Below, piece after piece: positions 9,431 through 21,452 of a stretch of DNA of 64,000 nt (position 1 is the first letter of the stretch; the number at the start of each line of letters is the position of its first letter). The position numbers and the translations under genes are program-made. The notes under the pieces were generated by a model. The model was not told where the DNA came from and made no database searches. It saw only the letters and a list, made by a program, of their open reading frames with translations. Source of the stretch: Lachnospiraceae bacterium (GTDB lineage: Bacteria; Bacillota; Clostridia; Lachnospirales; Lachnospiraceae); assembly GCA_009911195.1 (NCBI GenBank), contig QXWV01000028.1, forward strand, positions 48,262 to 112,261. The letters run 5' to 3'.

Positions 9431-10648
9431 ATGGCGAAGGGAAATAAACCGCAAGTGGATAAGGAACAAAAAGTTCAGACAAAATATGATAAAAAGATGG
9501 AAGCGAGAAAGAAGCAGGAAGAGAAAGATAAACGGGATGCCAAGATTTTGCGCATCAGCTCGATTGCTATATGCGCCCTCATTGTAGCGGCAATTGCAAT
9601 TTCTATTTTTGCTTCTGTATGGAATAAGAAAACAGCTACAAAAGATACTTATGTGACGATAGGCAGCCATTCGGTAACAAAGCTGGAATATGATTATTAT
9701 TATTCTATGCTGAAGAATAATTATGTATCCAGCTATGGTTCTTTATTTTCCTATATGGGTGTGGATGCCACGCAGGATATAGAAGGGCAGCAGTATAGCG
9801 ATAATATGACATATAAAGATTATTTTGACCAGATGACAGTTGAGCAGATTAGCGAAACGAAAGCATTGGTGGATGATGCTGCAAAAAATGGTTTTGTTTA
9901 TGATGTGTCGGAGGATTATGAGGAAATAGCAAACGGTATAGTGTCTGGGGCAGAAGCGGCCCAAACATCGGTAAAAGAGTATTATAAAGCAATGTATGGG
10001 AAATATGCTACGGAGAAAAATATGGAGTCTTTTATCAAAGACGGGCTTCTGGCCAATGAATATTACAATCATCTGATTGAACAGAATGCACCGGAAACCC
10101 AGGAAATTAAGGATTATTACGGGGAACATGTCCGGGATTATGACAGGGTGGATTACCATAGCTTTGCTATCGCAGCGCAGACCGAAGAGGGTGCTTCGGA
10201 AGAAGATACGGACAAGGCTTTCATGGATGCGGAAAATAAGGCAAAGGATATGAAAGAAGCTTTGGAGGATGGAAAAGATTTCAGGGAGCTTTGCCTTGAA
10301 TATTCTTCGGAAGAGAACAAGGCAACTTATGAAGATGAAGAGACTGATGCTTCACTCAGGGAAGGGGCTTATTATTCCAGTATACCATCAGTGGTTGCTG
10401 ACTGGCTTTATGAGGATGGAAGAACCGAAGGCGATACGGCAGTTTTGGAAGATGAAACGAATAATCAATATTATGTAGTGAAGTTTATGAGCCGTTATTA
10501 TGATGAAGCGGACGATGAGAATATTTCAAATACCATTTCCAGCGAAAGGGCAAGGGAATATATAGACGGATTGCTCGTAAACTATGGGGTAACGGATGTT
10601 AAGGGCGAGTTGAAGTATCTGACTCTGGAAGAAGAAGCAGTGGGATAA
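9431..10648 (+). CDS. Membrane-anchored PrsA/SurA-like protein (probable peptidylprolyl isomerase family)
   Basis: 405 residues, start supported by AGGAGG 7-8 nt upstream. A highly charged cytoplasmic N-terminus (about 1-45) is followed by one membrane segment (about 48-68, ISSIAICALIVAAIAISIFA) and a large extracytoplasmic part. The latter has a SurA N-like helical region (LEYDYYYSMLKNNY) and a parvulin-like stretch around 240-370 (FREL, CLEYSSEE, YYVVKFMSR). Catalytic parvulin residues are not convincingly conserved, so it may be a chaperone rather than an active isomerase. Lachnospiraceae genomes carry many such single-pass foldases. A lipobox is absent. Family assignment is moderately sure. 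Confidence 0.65.
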   Translation: MAKGNKPQVDKEQKVQTKYDKKMEARKKQEEKDKRDAKILRISSIAICALIVAAIAISIFASVWNKKTATKDTYVTIGSHSVTKLEYDYYYSMLKNNYVSSYGSLFSYMGVDATQDIEGQQYSDNMTYKDYFDQMTVEQISETKALVDDAAKNGFVYDVSEDYEEIANGIVSGAEAAQTSVKEYYKAMYGKYATEKNMESFIKDGLLANEYYNHLIEQNAPETQEIKDYYGEHVRDYDRVDYHSFAIAAQTEEGASEEDTDKAFMDAENKAKDMKEALEDGKDFRELCLEYSSEENKATYEDEETDASLREGAYYSSIPSVVADWLYEDGRTEGDTAVLEDETNNQYYVVKFMSRYYDEADDENISNTISSERAREYIDGLLVNYGVTDVKGELKYLTLEEEAVG

Positions 10649-10807
10649 AGTTTTATCTTATATGATTAGGGTGTCAAAAGCCTTGGCTGCGGAGTACGCC
10701 TGGCAATTTGCACAAAAAAGTTGTGCGCCTTCCATTGTGCGGAGCATTCCGCTGAGCCTCTGAAAATGTAAATGGGAAAGTAAAAAAATCCGTCAGTGAA
10801 CGGATAT

Positions 10808-10843
10808 AAAAGCGGCATTGGCAAAATAGCTAAGGCCGCTTTT
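10808..10843 (+). terminator. Hairpin terminator after the PrsA-like gene
   Basis: AAAAGCGGC (10808-10816) pairs with GCCGCTTTT (10835-10843) across an 18-nt loop. It lies 30 bp ahead of the AEC transporter start, so it probably closes the upstream transcript. Confidence 0.55.
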
Positions 10844-10872
10844 GTTGGAGGAATAGAAAGGAAAACGGGAAA

Positions 10873-11796
10873 ATGATACTTATAACTATATTTTTTCAAA
10901 TGCTTGCGTTGCTTATCATGATTGGCGCAGGGTATTGGATGACCAAAAAGAATATGCTGGATGAACATACCAACAGTCATATGTCTTCCATGATTTCAAA
11001 TGTGTTCAACCCTTTGCTTGTTTTTTCCAGTGCAGTTAATTCTGTGGGATTGGTTTCCATAAAGACGATGGGAATTGTAGGGATAGTTGCCGTTTGTATG
11101 TTCCTTTTTTTTATTGTAATAGGAATGTTTTTGTCTCCATTTTTTGATAAAGACAGGGAGCAGCGGAAAATGTTCCAGATGATGTTTGTATTTTCTAATT
11201 TAGGGTTTATCGGTATCCCCGTTGTTTCCAGCATTTTGGGAAAAGAATTTATTGTGTATGTTACAGAGTTCATGCTCGTTTATTCCTTTGTTTTTTATAC
11301 ATATGGCGTAACATTGATGGAGGGGAAATTTTCCCTGTCATCTTTAAAAGCGATGATTAATCCCGGTACTATATTTAGCATAGCTTCCCTGTTAATCATT
11401 ATTTTTAATATACAAATGCCGGGGTTTATCAATACTGCAGTTACTTACCTTGGAAATGTAGCCTCCCCTATGGCTTTGGTGGCAGTAGGTTTTTCTCTGG
11501 CACATACAGATTTAAGGAAGATATTTGGGGAAATGAGGCTTTACATTTTTTCGGTAATTAAGCTGTTGGTATTGCCGCTTGTTATGCTGCCTGCGCTATA
11601 CTTTATTATGCCTGGCAGGGAATTGATTCCTGTATGTATGGTTATGTTCGGAATGCCAATCGGCAATATGCCCCTTATCCTGGGAACGGAAAAAGGAATG
11701 GATGTAACCACATGCAGTGCAGCAATTATCCTGACCACAATACTTTGTGTATTTACCGTACCGGTACTGATGGCGGTAACTGCCCTTTTGCATTAA
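10873..11796 (+). CDS. AEC family transporter (auxin efflux carrier/malate permease-like)
   Basis: 307 residues, almost entirely hydrophobic, with ten predicted membrane segments. The two-halves pattern of the AEC/BASS fold is visible: VFNPLLVFSSAVNS in the first half, and NVASPMALVAVGFSLAH and IPVCMVMFGMPIGNMPLI in the second, which are the broken-helix signatures of AEC proteins. Members export or exchange organic acids and similar small molecules. The substrate here is unknown. The start ATG 10873 has only a weak AAAGG 11 nt upstream. The gene runs 63 bp ahead of an ABC ATPase on the same strand and could be cotranscribed with it. Confidence 0.8.
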   Translation: MILITIFFQMLALLIMIGAGYWMTKKNMLDEHTNSHMSSMISNVFNPLLVFSSAVNSVGLVSIKTMGIVGIVAVCMFLFFIVIGMFLSPFFDKDREQRKMFQMMFVFSNLGFIGIPVVSSILGKEFIVYVTEFMLVYSFVFYTYGVTLMEGKFSLSSLKAMINPGTIFSIASLLIIIFNIQMPGFINTAVTYLGNVASPMALVAVGFSLAHTDLRKIFGEMRLYIFSVIKLLVLPLVMLPALYFIMPGRELIPVCMVMFGMPIGNMPLILGTEKGMDVTTCSAAIILTTILCVFTVPVLMAVTALLH

Positions 11797-11859
11797 ATAT
11801 TTTTTGGTTTGAGTTTTACAAATATCTAATGAAAACTATGAAAAAAGGAGTATCAGAAA

Positions 11860-12564
11860 ATGCTACGGACCGAAAATTTAACAAAAACATATGGAAAATA
11901 CAAGGCAGCAGATAATGTAAATTTGACTGTTGAAAGCGGCGAAATAGGAATCCTTCTAGGGCCTAATGGTGCCGGAAAATCTACAGTAATCAAAAGTATT
12001 GCAGGTCTTTTACGCTATAAAGGAAAAGTACTGATAGAAGGTATGGATGCCAAAAGCCTGGAAGCAAAAAAAATTTTTGCCTATGTGCCTGAACTTCCGG
12101 CTATGTATGAAGCGCTGACTGTGAGGGAGCACATAGAATTTATTATAAATGCCTATAAGCTTTCGGTTGCGGAGAAAGACATTGAGGAACTGTTTGAACG
12201 GTTTGAACTTCTGGATAAACAGGATAAACTGGGCAATGAACTGTCCAAAGGGATGATGCAGAAAGTAAGTATCTGCTGTGCCCTAATAGTTAAGCCAAAG
12301 GTCATTATGCTGGATGAACCTATGGTTGGTTTAGACCCTGCTGCGATTAAAGAATTAAAACGGATAATCCTGGAAATGAAGGAAGCGGGAACTACAATAC
12401 TTATCAGTACCCATATGCTGGAAATGGTAAAAGAGCTTTGGGATGTGATGTTTGTGATGGAAAAAGGGAATATTGTTGCTTCTTATAAAAAGAGCGATGT
12501 AAAAGAAGAGGATTTGGAAGATTTATTCTTCCATATCACGGATAAAGAGAAAGAAAATAAATAA
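11860..12564 (+). CDS. ABC transporter ATP-binding protein
   Basis: 234 residues, start supported by AAAAGGAG. It has Walker A GPNGAGKST (about 30-38), a degenerate signature ELSKGMMQKVS, Walker B VIMLDEPMVGLD and H-loop STHML. The arrangement is the CcmA/YtrB-type ATPase seen with ABC-2 exporters. The partner is almost certainly the membrane protein encoded 43 bp downstream. The cargo of the complex is unknown. The Walker and D-loop residues are intact, so it should be active. Confidence 0.88.
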   Translation: MLRTENLTKTYGKYKAADNVNLTVESGEIGILLGPNGAGKSTVIKSIAGLLRYKGKVLIEGMDAKSLEAKKIFAYVPELPAMYEALTVREHIEFIINAYKLSVAEKDIEELFERFELLDKQDKLGNELSKGMMQKVSICCALIVKPKVIMLDEPMVGLDPAAIKELKRIILEMKEAGTTILISTHMLEMVKELWDVMFVMEKGNIVASYKKSDVKEEDLEDLFFHITDKEKENK

Positions 12565-12607
12565 TTGAAGGAATCTGAACGGATACGGGATGAAAGGTGT
12601 AAAATAT

Positions 12608-14194
12608 ATGAAGGTAATTGGTGGAAATTCTGAGTTTTTCTATCTCTATAGAAAGACATTCAAAAATAGGGTGAAAAGGGCTATAAAAAAACCGGTGACA
12701 TATATTTATATGGCTTTTGTCATATGGTATTTATATATTATATTCCGGTATTTTGACGAGGTTATCCAATTATTTGAGATGGAAAAGAATTCAGTACTGA
12801 CAGCATTGCTGACAGTACTGGTCTTTGTTATCGTTCCGTCCAACATGATTTCTTATAGCAAAAGAAAAGGGCTCATTTTCCGGGAACCGGATGTCCATTT
12901 TCTTTTCTCTGCACCGATTGTACCTAAAAGGATTCTTTTATATGCCCATTTGAAAACAATGTGGATGGTATTGTTTTTAAATCTTGTAGTGACAATCGGC
13001 ATTGTAGCTTGGTTTGATATGCCCGTCTGGAAAGCTGCGGTATATTTTATATATTCTTTTATTGTGGAAAATATATTGGAAGCATGTCTTATGGTTTTAT
13101 GCTATGGAAATGAAAGGCTGGATGAGGGGCAGATGAAGCGGGTGCAGCTTTTGATGTATCTGCTTATTGGCATTTTTGTTTTGATTGGCATATTGGTGTA
13201 TATGAAAGAGGGTGCGAGTTTTGGGGCAGTAGTGGATTATCTGCATAGCCCTGCTATCCGTTTAGTTCCTATAATCGGATGGAATATTGCATTTCTCCAC
13301 CTTTTATTTATGGGTCCGGATACAGTAAGCATAACAGGCTCCATATTATATTTCGGGTCGGTAGCAATATTGCTTTTTGCGGCATTGCGGATGAAATGCA
13401 CAGGGGAATATTTTGAAGATGCCATGAAATTTGCGGAGGATTATGAGGAGGCCAGAAAAAAGGGAAAAGCGGGAGAAGTGGCCATTATCGGAAAGAAGAA
13501 AAAATACGGGAAAGCAGAGGTTGCTTATAAAGGGGGCTATGGGAAAGCGATTTTCTACAGGCAGTTGTTGGAGTATAAGAAAAACCGGTTTTTTATCTTT
13601 GGTTTTTATACATTGGTTTGCCTTTGCGTTGGTATTGGGATAGGGGTATTTGGATATAAAGAGAAATTCGGGGGATATGGGGAATTTATAATATTAGGCG
13701 TAATGGCCTATCTCACTTTTCTATTTTCAGGTTATTCCGGGAAATGGGGGAAGGAGCTAAAAAAGCCATATACGTATTTGATTCCGGATACTGCATTATG
13801 TAAATTGTGGTATGCGACACTGATGGAACATATCCGGGCACTAGTCGATGGATGCCTGATTGCGCTTCCGGCAGGTGTTTTGCTGGGTATTTCTGTTATT
13901 CGCATTTTGTTGATAATAGGGGTTTATGTTTGTATACAGGCATGTAAACTTTATGCGGAAGTGATGGTGGAGGCATTTTTGGGAAATATTTTGGGAACTG
14001 CGGGAAAACAATATGCCAGAGTGTTTTTCCTGGGAATTGTTATTATGATTGGAATCATGGGGGCGGCGGCCGGAACAATGATTTATTCTGTGGAAATGGG
14101 GCTTTTGTTTTTAATGGGCATTGTCATTTTAATGACAGGGGGAATGATGGCTATTGCCGCGGTAAATTTCGAGAGGATGGAAACGGTAGTGTGA
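12608..14194 (+). CDS. ABC exporter membrane subunit (putative ABC exporter family)
   Basis: 528 residues from ATG 12608, preferred over ATG 12590 because GAAAGGTG stands 8 nt upstream of it. The alternative start would add six residues. About twelve to fourteen membrane segments are visible in two blocks separated by a basic cytoplasmic stretch near residues 270-320. The N-terminal pattern (YLYRKTFKNRVKRAIKKP, then a first membrane helix; EPDVHFLFSAP) fits the putative ABC exporter family found beside CcmA-like ATPases in Clostridia. It pairs with the ATPase just upstream. Substrate unknown. Confidence 0.7.
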   Translation: MKVIGGNSEFFYLYRKTFKNRVKRAIKKPVTYIYMAFVIWYLYIIFRYFDEVIQLFEMEKNSVLTALLTVLVFVIVPSNMISYSKRKGLIFREPDVHFLFSAPIVPKRILLYAHLKTMWMVLFLNLVVTIGIVAWFDMPVWKAAVYFIYSFIVENILEACLMVLCYGNERLDEGQMKRVQLLMYLLIGIFVLIGILVYMKEGASFGAVVDYLHSPAIRLVPIIGWNIAFLHLLFMGPDTVSITGSILYFGSVAILLFAALRMKCTGEYFEDAMKFAEDYEEARKKGKAGEVAIIGKKKKYGKAEVAYKGGYGKAIFYRQLLEYKKNRFFIFGFYTLVCLCVGIGIGVFGYKEKFGGYGEFIILGVMAYLTFLFSGYSGKWGKELKKPYTYLIPDTALCKLWYATLMEHIRALVDGCLIALPAGVLLGISVIRILLIIGVYVCIQACKLYAEVMVEAFLGNILGTAGKQYARVFFLGIVIMIGIMGAAAGTMIYSVEMGLLFLMGIVILMTGGMMAIAAVNFERMETVV

Positions 14195-14231
14195 GAAGAA
14201 ATTCTAACTAATGAAATCAGGAGAAGGCGCT

Positions 14232-15107
14232 ATGTTGATAGAAAAGCTGGAAGAAGGAGCAAATTTTACCAATCATGAAAAAGATGTGGCAAGGTATATA
14301 TTGGAGAATCCGGATAAAGTTCCTGGGATGTCATCCATGGAACTTGCCCAGGCTTCTTTTACCAGCAAAGCCACGGTAGTGCGCCTTTGCCAGAAGCTGG
14401 GGCTTGCGGGCTATCAGGAATTCCGGCTAAAGCTGGTGGAAGAGATGAACCAAAAGAACAGGCTTTCCCAGATGCTTAAGGGAGAGCCAATACATGATAA
14501 AAGCACATATAAGGATATTATCAATACATTGCCCATCCTCTATGATAAGGCCATAACCAATACCAGGCTATCTTTGGATAAAAATTCCATGAACAGAATT
14601 AATAACATGCTGCAAAAGGCGGAGTGTATTGATTTTTATGGCACCGGAATCAGTTATATCCTGGCCCAGTCGGCAGCTTTTAAATTTGCTACGCTGGGTA
14701 TGGAGTGTTCGGCCTATGAGAGCATTAACGGCCACTATCTGGCAGCGAGGAAAAATAAAAAGACGGTTGCTTTTCTAATGAGCTTCACCGGTGCAAACCG
14801 GACAATGATTAGAGTGGCCAGGTATTTACGGAAAGCTACGAATAATTATGTGGTTGGTATTATGGGGCCGCATAATGATGTCATAAGGAAGGTGTGCCAT
14901 GAGATTGTGGAGATACCCAACCGGGATTCGCTGGTAAGCCTGGATGTGATTACCTCCTTTTCCGCGGCCACTTATGTGATAGATATTCTCTTTTCGCTTC
15001 TTTTATCCGAACGCTACAATGAACATGCCAAATCTTCGCTGGAAATGCTGTTGCATAGCGATTTGCTCCTCGATAAGACGGTAAATGGCTGGGAAAAAGA
15101 AGAATAA
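14232..15107 (+). CDS. RpiR/MurR family transcriptional regulator (HTH plus SIS domain)
   Basis: 291 residues from ATG 14232, which has AGGAGAAGG just upstream. The ATG at 14211 does not. Residues about 1-75 form the RpiR helix-turn-helix (LAQASFTSKATVVRLCQKLGLAGYQEFR), and residues about 105-260 form a sugar-phosphate-binding SIS domain (DFYGTGISYILAQSAAFKF). Such proteins sense phosphosugars and control nearby sugar genes. The beta-glucoside PTS and 6-phospho-beta-glucosidase genes follow directly after a terminator, making them the likely targets. The inverted repeat overlapping the promoter at 15184-15219 is a candidate operator. Confidence 0.87.
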   Translation: MLIEKLEEGANFTNHEKDVARYILENPDKVPGMSSMELAQASFTSKATVVRLCQKLGLAGYQEFRLKLVEEMNQKNRLSQMLKGEPIHDKSTYKDIINTLPILYDKAITNTRLSLDKNSMNRINNMLQKAECIDFYGTGISYILAQSAAFKFATLGMECSAYESINGHYLAARKNKKTVAFLMSFTGANRTMIRVARYLRKATNNYVVGIMGPHNDVIRKVCHEIVEIPNRDSLVSLDVITSFSAATYVIDILFSLLLSERYNEHAKSSLEMLLHSDLLLDKTVNGWEKEE

Positions 15108-15120
15108 TTGCCGTTTTGAA

Positions 15121-15150
15121 CCGCTGTTACAAAAACAGCGGTGTTTTTTT
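15121..15150 (+). terminator. Intrinsic terminator after the RpiR regulator gene
   Basis: CCGCTGTT (15121-15128) pairs with AACAGCGG (15134-15141), followed by TGTTTTTTT. This is a classic stem plus T-run 11 bp after the stop codon. Confidence 0.85.
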
Positions 15151-15183
15151 GCCCTTTTTTGTAACGATGAATCTATTAGTTTC

Positions 15184-15219
15184 GGAACTATTGAGGCAAA
15201 AATGTTCCCATGCTATAGT
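15184..15219 (+). promoter_or_regulatory. Promoter and candidate RpiR operator before the beta-glucoside PTS gene
   Basis: TTGAGG (15191-15196) and TATAGT (15214-15219) are separated by exactly 17 bp and resemble a sigma-A promoter. GGAAC (15184-15188) and GTTCC (15204-15208) form an inverted repeat across the -35 box, a position suited to repression by the RpiR protein encoded upstream. Operator identity is inference. Confidence 0.55.
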
Positions 15220-15242
15220 TGGAGCAACAAAAGGGAATATAA

Positions 15243-17171
<1,929 letters not shown>

Positions 17172-17200
17172 TGCCCCGTTGCCTGTAGCAGGGTTGATAA

Positions 17201-18646
<1,446 letters not shown>

Positions 18647-18716
18647 ATTAGCATATGATAATATTGAAATAGAAAGTCAAAATGGTGCAATTAATAATCA
18701 TAAAAGAGTAAGATAT

Positions 18717-18795
18717 ATGCAATACCTCCGGCTATAATATTGAAAAAGAAGTAAAAATTATACAAGTGCGGAATAGAGAACAGGAGGTATTGCAT
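18717..18795 (+). promoter_or_regulatory. 13-bp inverted repeat enclosing the ribosome site of the alpha-glucosidase gene
   Basis: ATGCAATACCTCC (18717-18729) is the exact reverse complement of GGAGGTATTGCAT (18783-18795), which contains the GGAGG ribosome site and ends one base before ATG 18797. The arms are 53 nt apart. A TATAAT at 18733-18738 lies between them. If transcription starts upstream of the left arm, the RNA would hide its own ribosome site. If it starts from the TATAAT, the repeat can only act as DNA, for example as paired operators. Confidence 0.65.
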
Positions 18796-18796
18796 C

Positions 18797-20458
18797 ATGG
18801 TTAAAAAGTGGTGGAAGGAAGCGGTGATTTATCAGATTTATCCCAGAAGTTTTATGGACAGCAACGGGGATGGAATCGGGGATTTAAAGGGGATTACCAG
18901 CAGGCTGGATTATTTGAAGTACCTGGGGGTAGACGTTATCTGGCTGTCACCGATATATCAGTCGCCAAATGACGATAATGGATATGATATCAGCGATTAC
19001 AGGAATATCATGGATGAATTCGGAACGATGGAGGATTTCGATGAAATGTTGGAACAAGCCCATGAAAGGGGAATTCGGATTGTCATGGACTTGGTGGTAA
19101 ACCATACTTCCGATGAGCATGAATGGTTTATGGAAAGCAGGAAATCCAAGGATAATCCTTACAGGGATTATTATATCTGGCGGGAAGGGAAGGAAGACGG
19201 CAGCGCGCCCAACAACTGGGGGGCGTGTTTCGGAGGCTCTGCCTGGGAGCATGATGATGAAACGGATATGTATTACCTCCATTTATTTACCAAAAAACAG
19301 CCGGATTTAAATTGGGAAAATCCGAAAGTGCGCGAAGAAGTATTCGATATGATGACATGGTGGTGCGATAAGGGAATCGACGGATTCCGCATGGATGTCA
19401 TCAGTATGATATCGAAAACGGCGGAAATGCCGGACGGAGAGGTAAAGGATATCTATGGAAATCCCAATCCTTATTGCATAAATGGGCCAAGAGTGCATGA
19501 ATATCTCCAGGAAATGAATGAAAAGGTATTGTCGAAATACGATATTATGACAGTAGGGGAAACCCCGGCAGTAACAACGGAATTGGCAAAGCAGTATGCC
19601 GGTGAAGATACCCATGAGCTGAATATGGTTTTCCAGTTCGAGCATGTGGAAGGCGATGGAAAATACGGGAAATGGACGGACAAAAAAGTTCCCCTTATCC
19701 AACTTAAAAAGATTATGTCCAAATGGCAGACAGAATTATATGGAAAGGCATGGAACAGTTTATTCTGGGATAACCATGACCAGCCCAGGGCAGTTTCCCG
19801 CTTTGGGGATGACAGCCCGGAATATAGGGAAGTTTCGGCGAAAATGCTGGCTACCTGCCTTCATATGATGCAGGGCTCCCCTTATATTTATCAGGGAGAA
19901 GAATTGGGAATGACCAATTATCCTTTCCGCAGCCAGGAGGAATTCAGGGATATCGAAAGCGTGAATGCGATTAAAGAGTGGTGTGACAGCGGCGTAGTTT
20001 CCATGGAAGATTTCTGGCCCTGCCTTTTGAAGAAAAGCAGGGATAATGCCAGGACGCCGGTGCAGTGGGATGACACGGAGAATGCAGGATTTACTACCGG
20101 AACGCCCTGGATAGGGGTGAACCCTAATTACACCGAAATCAATGCGAAGGCGGAAACGGCGGATGAAAACTCTGTGTTCCATTATTATAAAAAGCTGATT
20201 GCGCTGAGAAAGCAGAATCCGGTAATGGTATACGGGAAATATGAACTTCTGCTGGAAGACAGCGAGGAGTTATTTGTTTATACAAGGACACTGGAGGAGG
20301 AAAAACTGCTGGTAGTTTGCAGCTTCTCGGACAAGGAGACCGTATTTGAGATACCGGATGAGTTTGTAGGGAAAGCCTGCCTGATAGCGAACAGGGAAAA
20401 CGCATATGACAAGAAAAGGGTAGTTTTGAAGCCCTATGAAGCATTTGTATTAAGATAA
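18797..20458 (+). CDS. Alpha-glucosidase / oligo-1,6-glucosidase (GH13)
   Basis: 553 residues, full length for the MalL/TreC subfamily. Region I is DLVVNHTSDEHEWF, region II GFRMDVISM (nucleophile Asp), region III MTVGETPAV (acid/base Glu) and region IV FWDNHDQPR. The QPDLNWENP stretch is typical of oligo-1,6-glucosidases and related exo-acting enzymes. It hydrolyses short alpha-glucosides such as isomaltose or trehalose phosphate in the cytoplasm. Which one is not decided by sequence. The gene has its own leader with an inverted repeat and does not belong obviously to the beta-glucoside operon upstream. Confidence 0.88.
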   Translation: MVKKWWKEAVIYQIYPRSFMDSNGDGIGDLKGITSRLDYLKYLGVDVIWLSPIYQSPNDDNGYDISDYRNIMDEFGTMEDFDEMLEQAHERGIRIVMDLVVNHTSDEHEWFMESRKSKDNPYRDYYIWREGKEDGSAPNNWGACFGGSAWEHDDETDMYYLHLFTKKQPDLNWENPKVREEVFDMMTWWCDKGIDGFRMDVISMISKTAEMPDGEVKDIYGNPNPYCINGPRVHEYLQEMNEKVLSKYDIMTVGETPAVTTELAKQYAGEDTHELNMVFQFEHVEGDGKYGKWTDKKVPLIQLKKIMSKWQTELYGKAWNSLFWDNHDQPRAVSRFGDDSPEYREVSAKMLATCLHMMQGSPYIYQGEELGMTNYPFRSQEEFRDIESVNAIKEWCDSGVVSMEDFWPCLLKKSRDNARTPVQWDDTENAGFTTGTPWIGVNPNYTEINAKAETADENSVFHYYKKLIALRKQNPVMVYGKYELLLEDSEELFVYTRTLEEEKLLVVCSFSDKETVFEIPDEFVGKACLIANRENAYDKKRVVLKPYEAFVLR

Positions 20459-20469
20459 AGCATTTCCGG

Positions 20470-21411
20470 TTATCTGTTCAGGGGTATCGGCCCGGCCAGG
20501 ATTTCCCTGGACACATACAGGCTCATATCGTTCCGGGTGGCCAATGTCCATTTTACAAGGCAAATGCGGTTATGTTCAATTTCCAGACATGTAATGCAGC
20601 GGGGGTGTACACAGCTCCCGCTGTTATAATATAAATTATCCTCGAATGATAGGGCAGGCCGGTGGGTATGGCCGGTAATCAGGATGTGTTGCTCCTCCTT
20701 GGCCCAATGGTGAAGCCGCTCTTCCGCTTTATGCTTCCTCGTGTAATTTTTAGCAGCGCTGGTGGGGTCCAGGACGCCGAAATGCTCCAACGGTTTCCAT
20801 AAATAACGGACGAGAAAACGCGATAGCCGCCAAAAGGTAGAGTTAAATAAATCGGTTTGATGGCCATGGGTGAGGTAAATATCCATGGGAAAGCTTGTTT
20901 CCAAAATAATACCCGGATAAAAAGGGATATTGGGGATGGAAAATTCTTTAAGAATAGAAGATTGTTTAGGAATAGAATATTCTTTAGGAATAGAATATTC
21001 CTTCCCTAGTATAACAGGGTCTTCCAGGATACAATGGCAGCGTCGGCATACGTTTTCCGTATAACGGCTGTTCTTTTTCACCATGTCATGGTTGCCGTAG
21101 AGCATGTATAAACGGTTCTGCTCATGAAAACGGGAAAGCAGGAGGAAGACGTTGCTGTGGGTTTCGATAATCTGCTTCATACTGCGGTTTTCCCATAGTT
21201 CATCCCCATCGCCTAATTCGATGTAGGTATAACCAGCCTTGTAATAATGCTGTAGGGCGGCAAAATAAAGATTCTGGTTTTTCATGAAATTGTCATTGGA
21301 ATTCCCTACACCGCGGTGGCAATCACTAATTAATACATATTTGGAATTTCTATGGAGAGGGAGCCTGAGCGCTCCCTCAAATGATTTGGAAAGTCGGGAA
21401 TAGTAACCCAT
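20470..21411 (-). CDS. Metallophosphoesterase (calcineurin-like), cytoplasmic
   Basis: 313 residues from ATG 21411, chosen because GAGG lies 6 nt upstream within GCACAGAAATGAGGTT, a context also seen at other genes here. An ATG at 21423 and a TTG at 21447 are alternatives. Metal-binding motifs are in order: DCHRG (with downstream N), GDGDELW, GNHDMV, HGHQTD and GHTHRP, all the signature residues of the calcineurin-like fold. There is no signal peptide. UDP-2,3-diacylglucosamine hydrolase-like proteins look similar, but this organism is not expected to make lipid A. A four-fold 6-residue repeat (KEYSIP, KEYSIP, KQSSIL, KEFSIP; bases 20932-21003) is inserted in a loop. Confidence 0.8.
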   Translation of the reverse strand: MGYYSRLSKSFEGALRLPLHRNSKYVLISDCHRGVGNSNDNFMKNQNLYFAALQHYYKAGYTYIELGDGDELWENRSMKQIIETHSNVFLLLSRFHEQNRLYMLYGNHDMVKKNSRYTENVCRRCHCILEDPVILGKEYSIPKEYSIPKQSSILKEFSIPNIPFYPGIILETSFPMDIYLTHGHQTDLFNSTFWRLSRFLVRYLWKPLEHFGVLDPTSAAKNYTRKHKAEERLHHWAKEEQHILITGHTHRPALSFEDNLYYNSGSCVHPRCITCLEIEHNRICLVKWTLATRNDMSLYVSREILAGPIPLNR

Positions 21412-21452
21412 TTTTAACCTCATTTCTGTGCTATAATCCTCAGTCAACTAGT

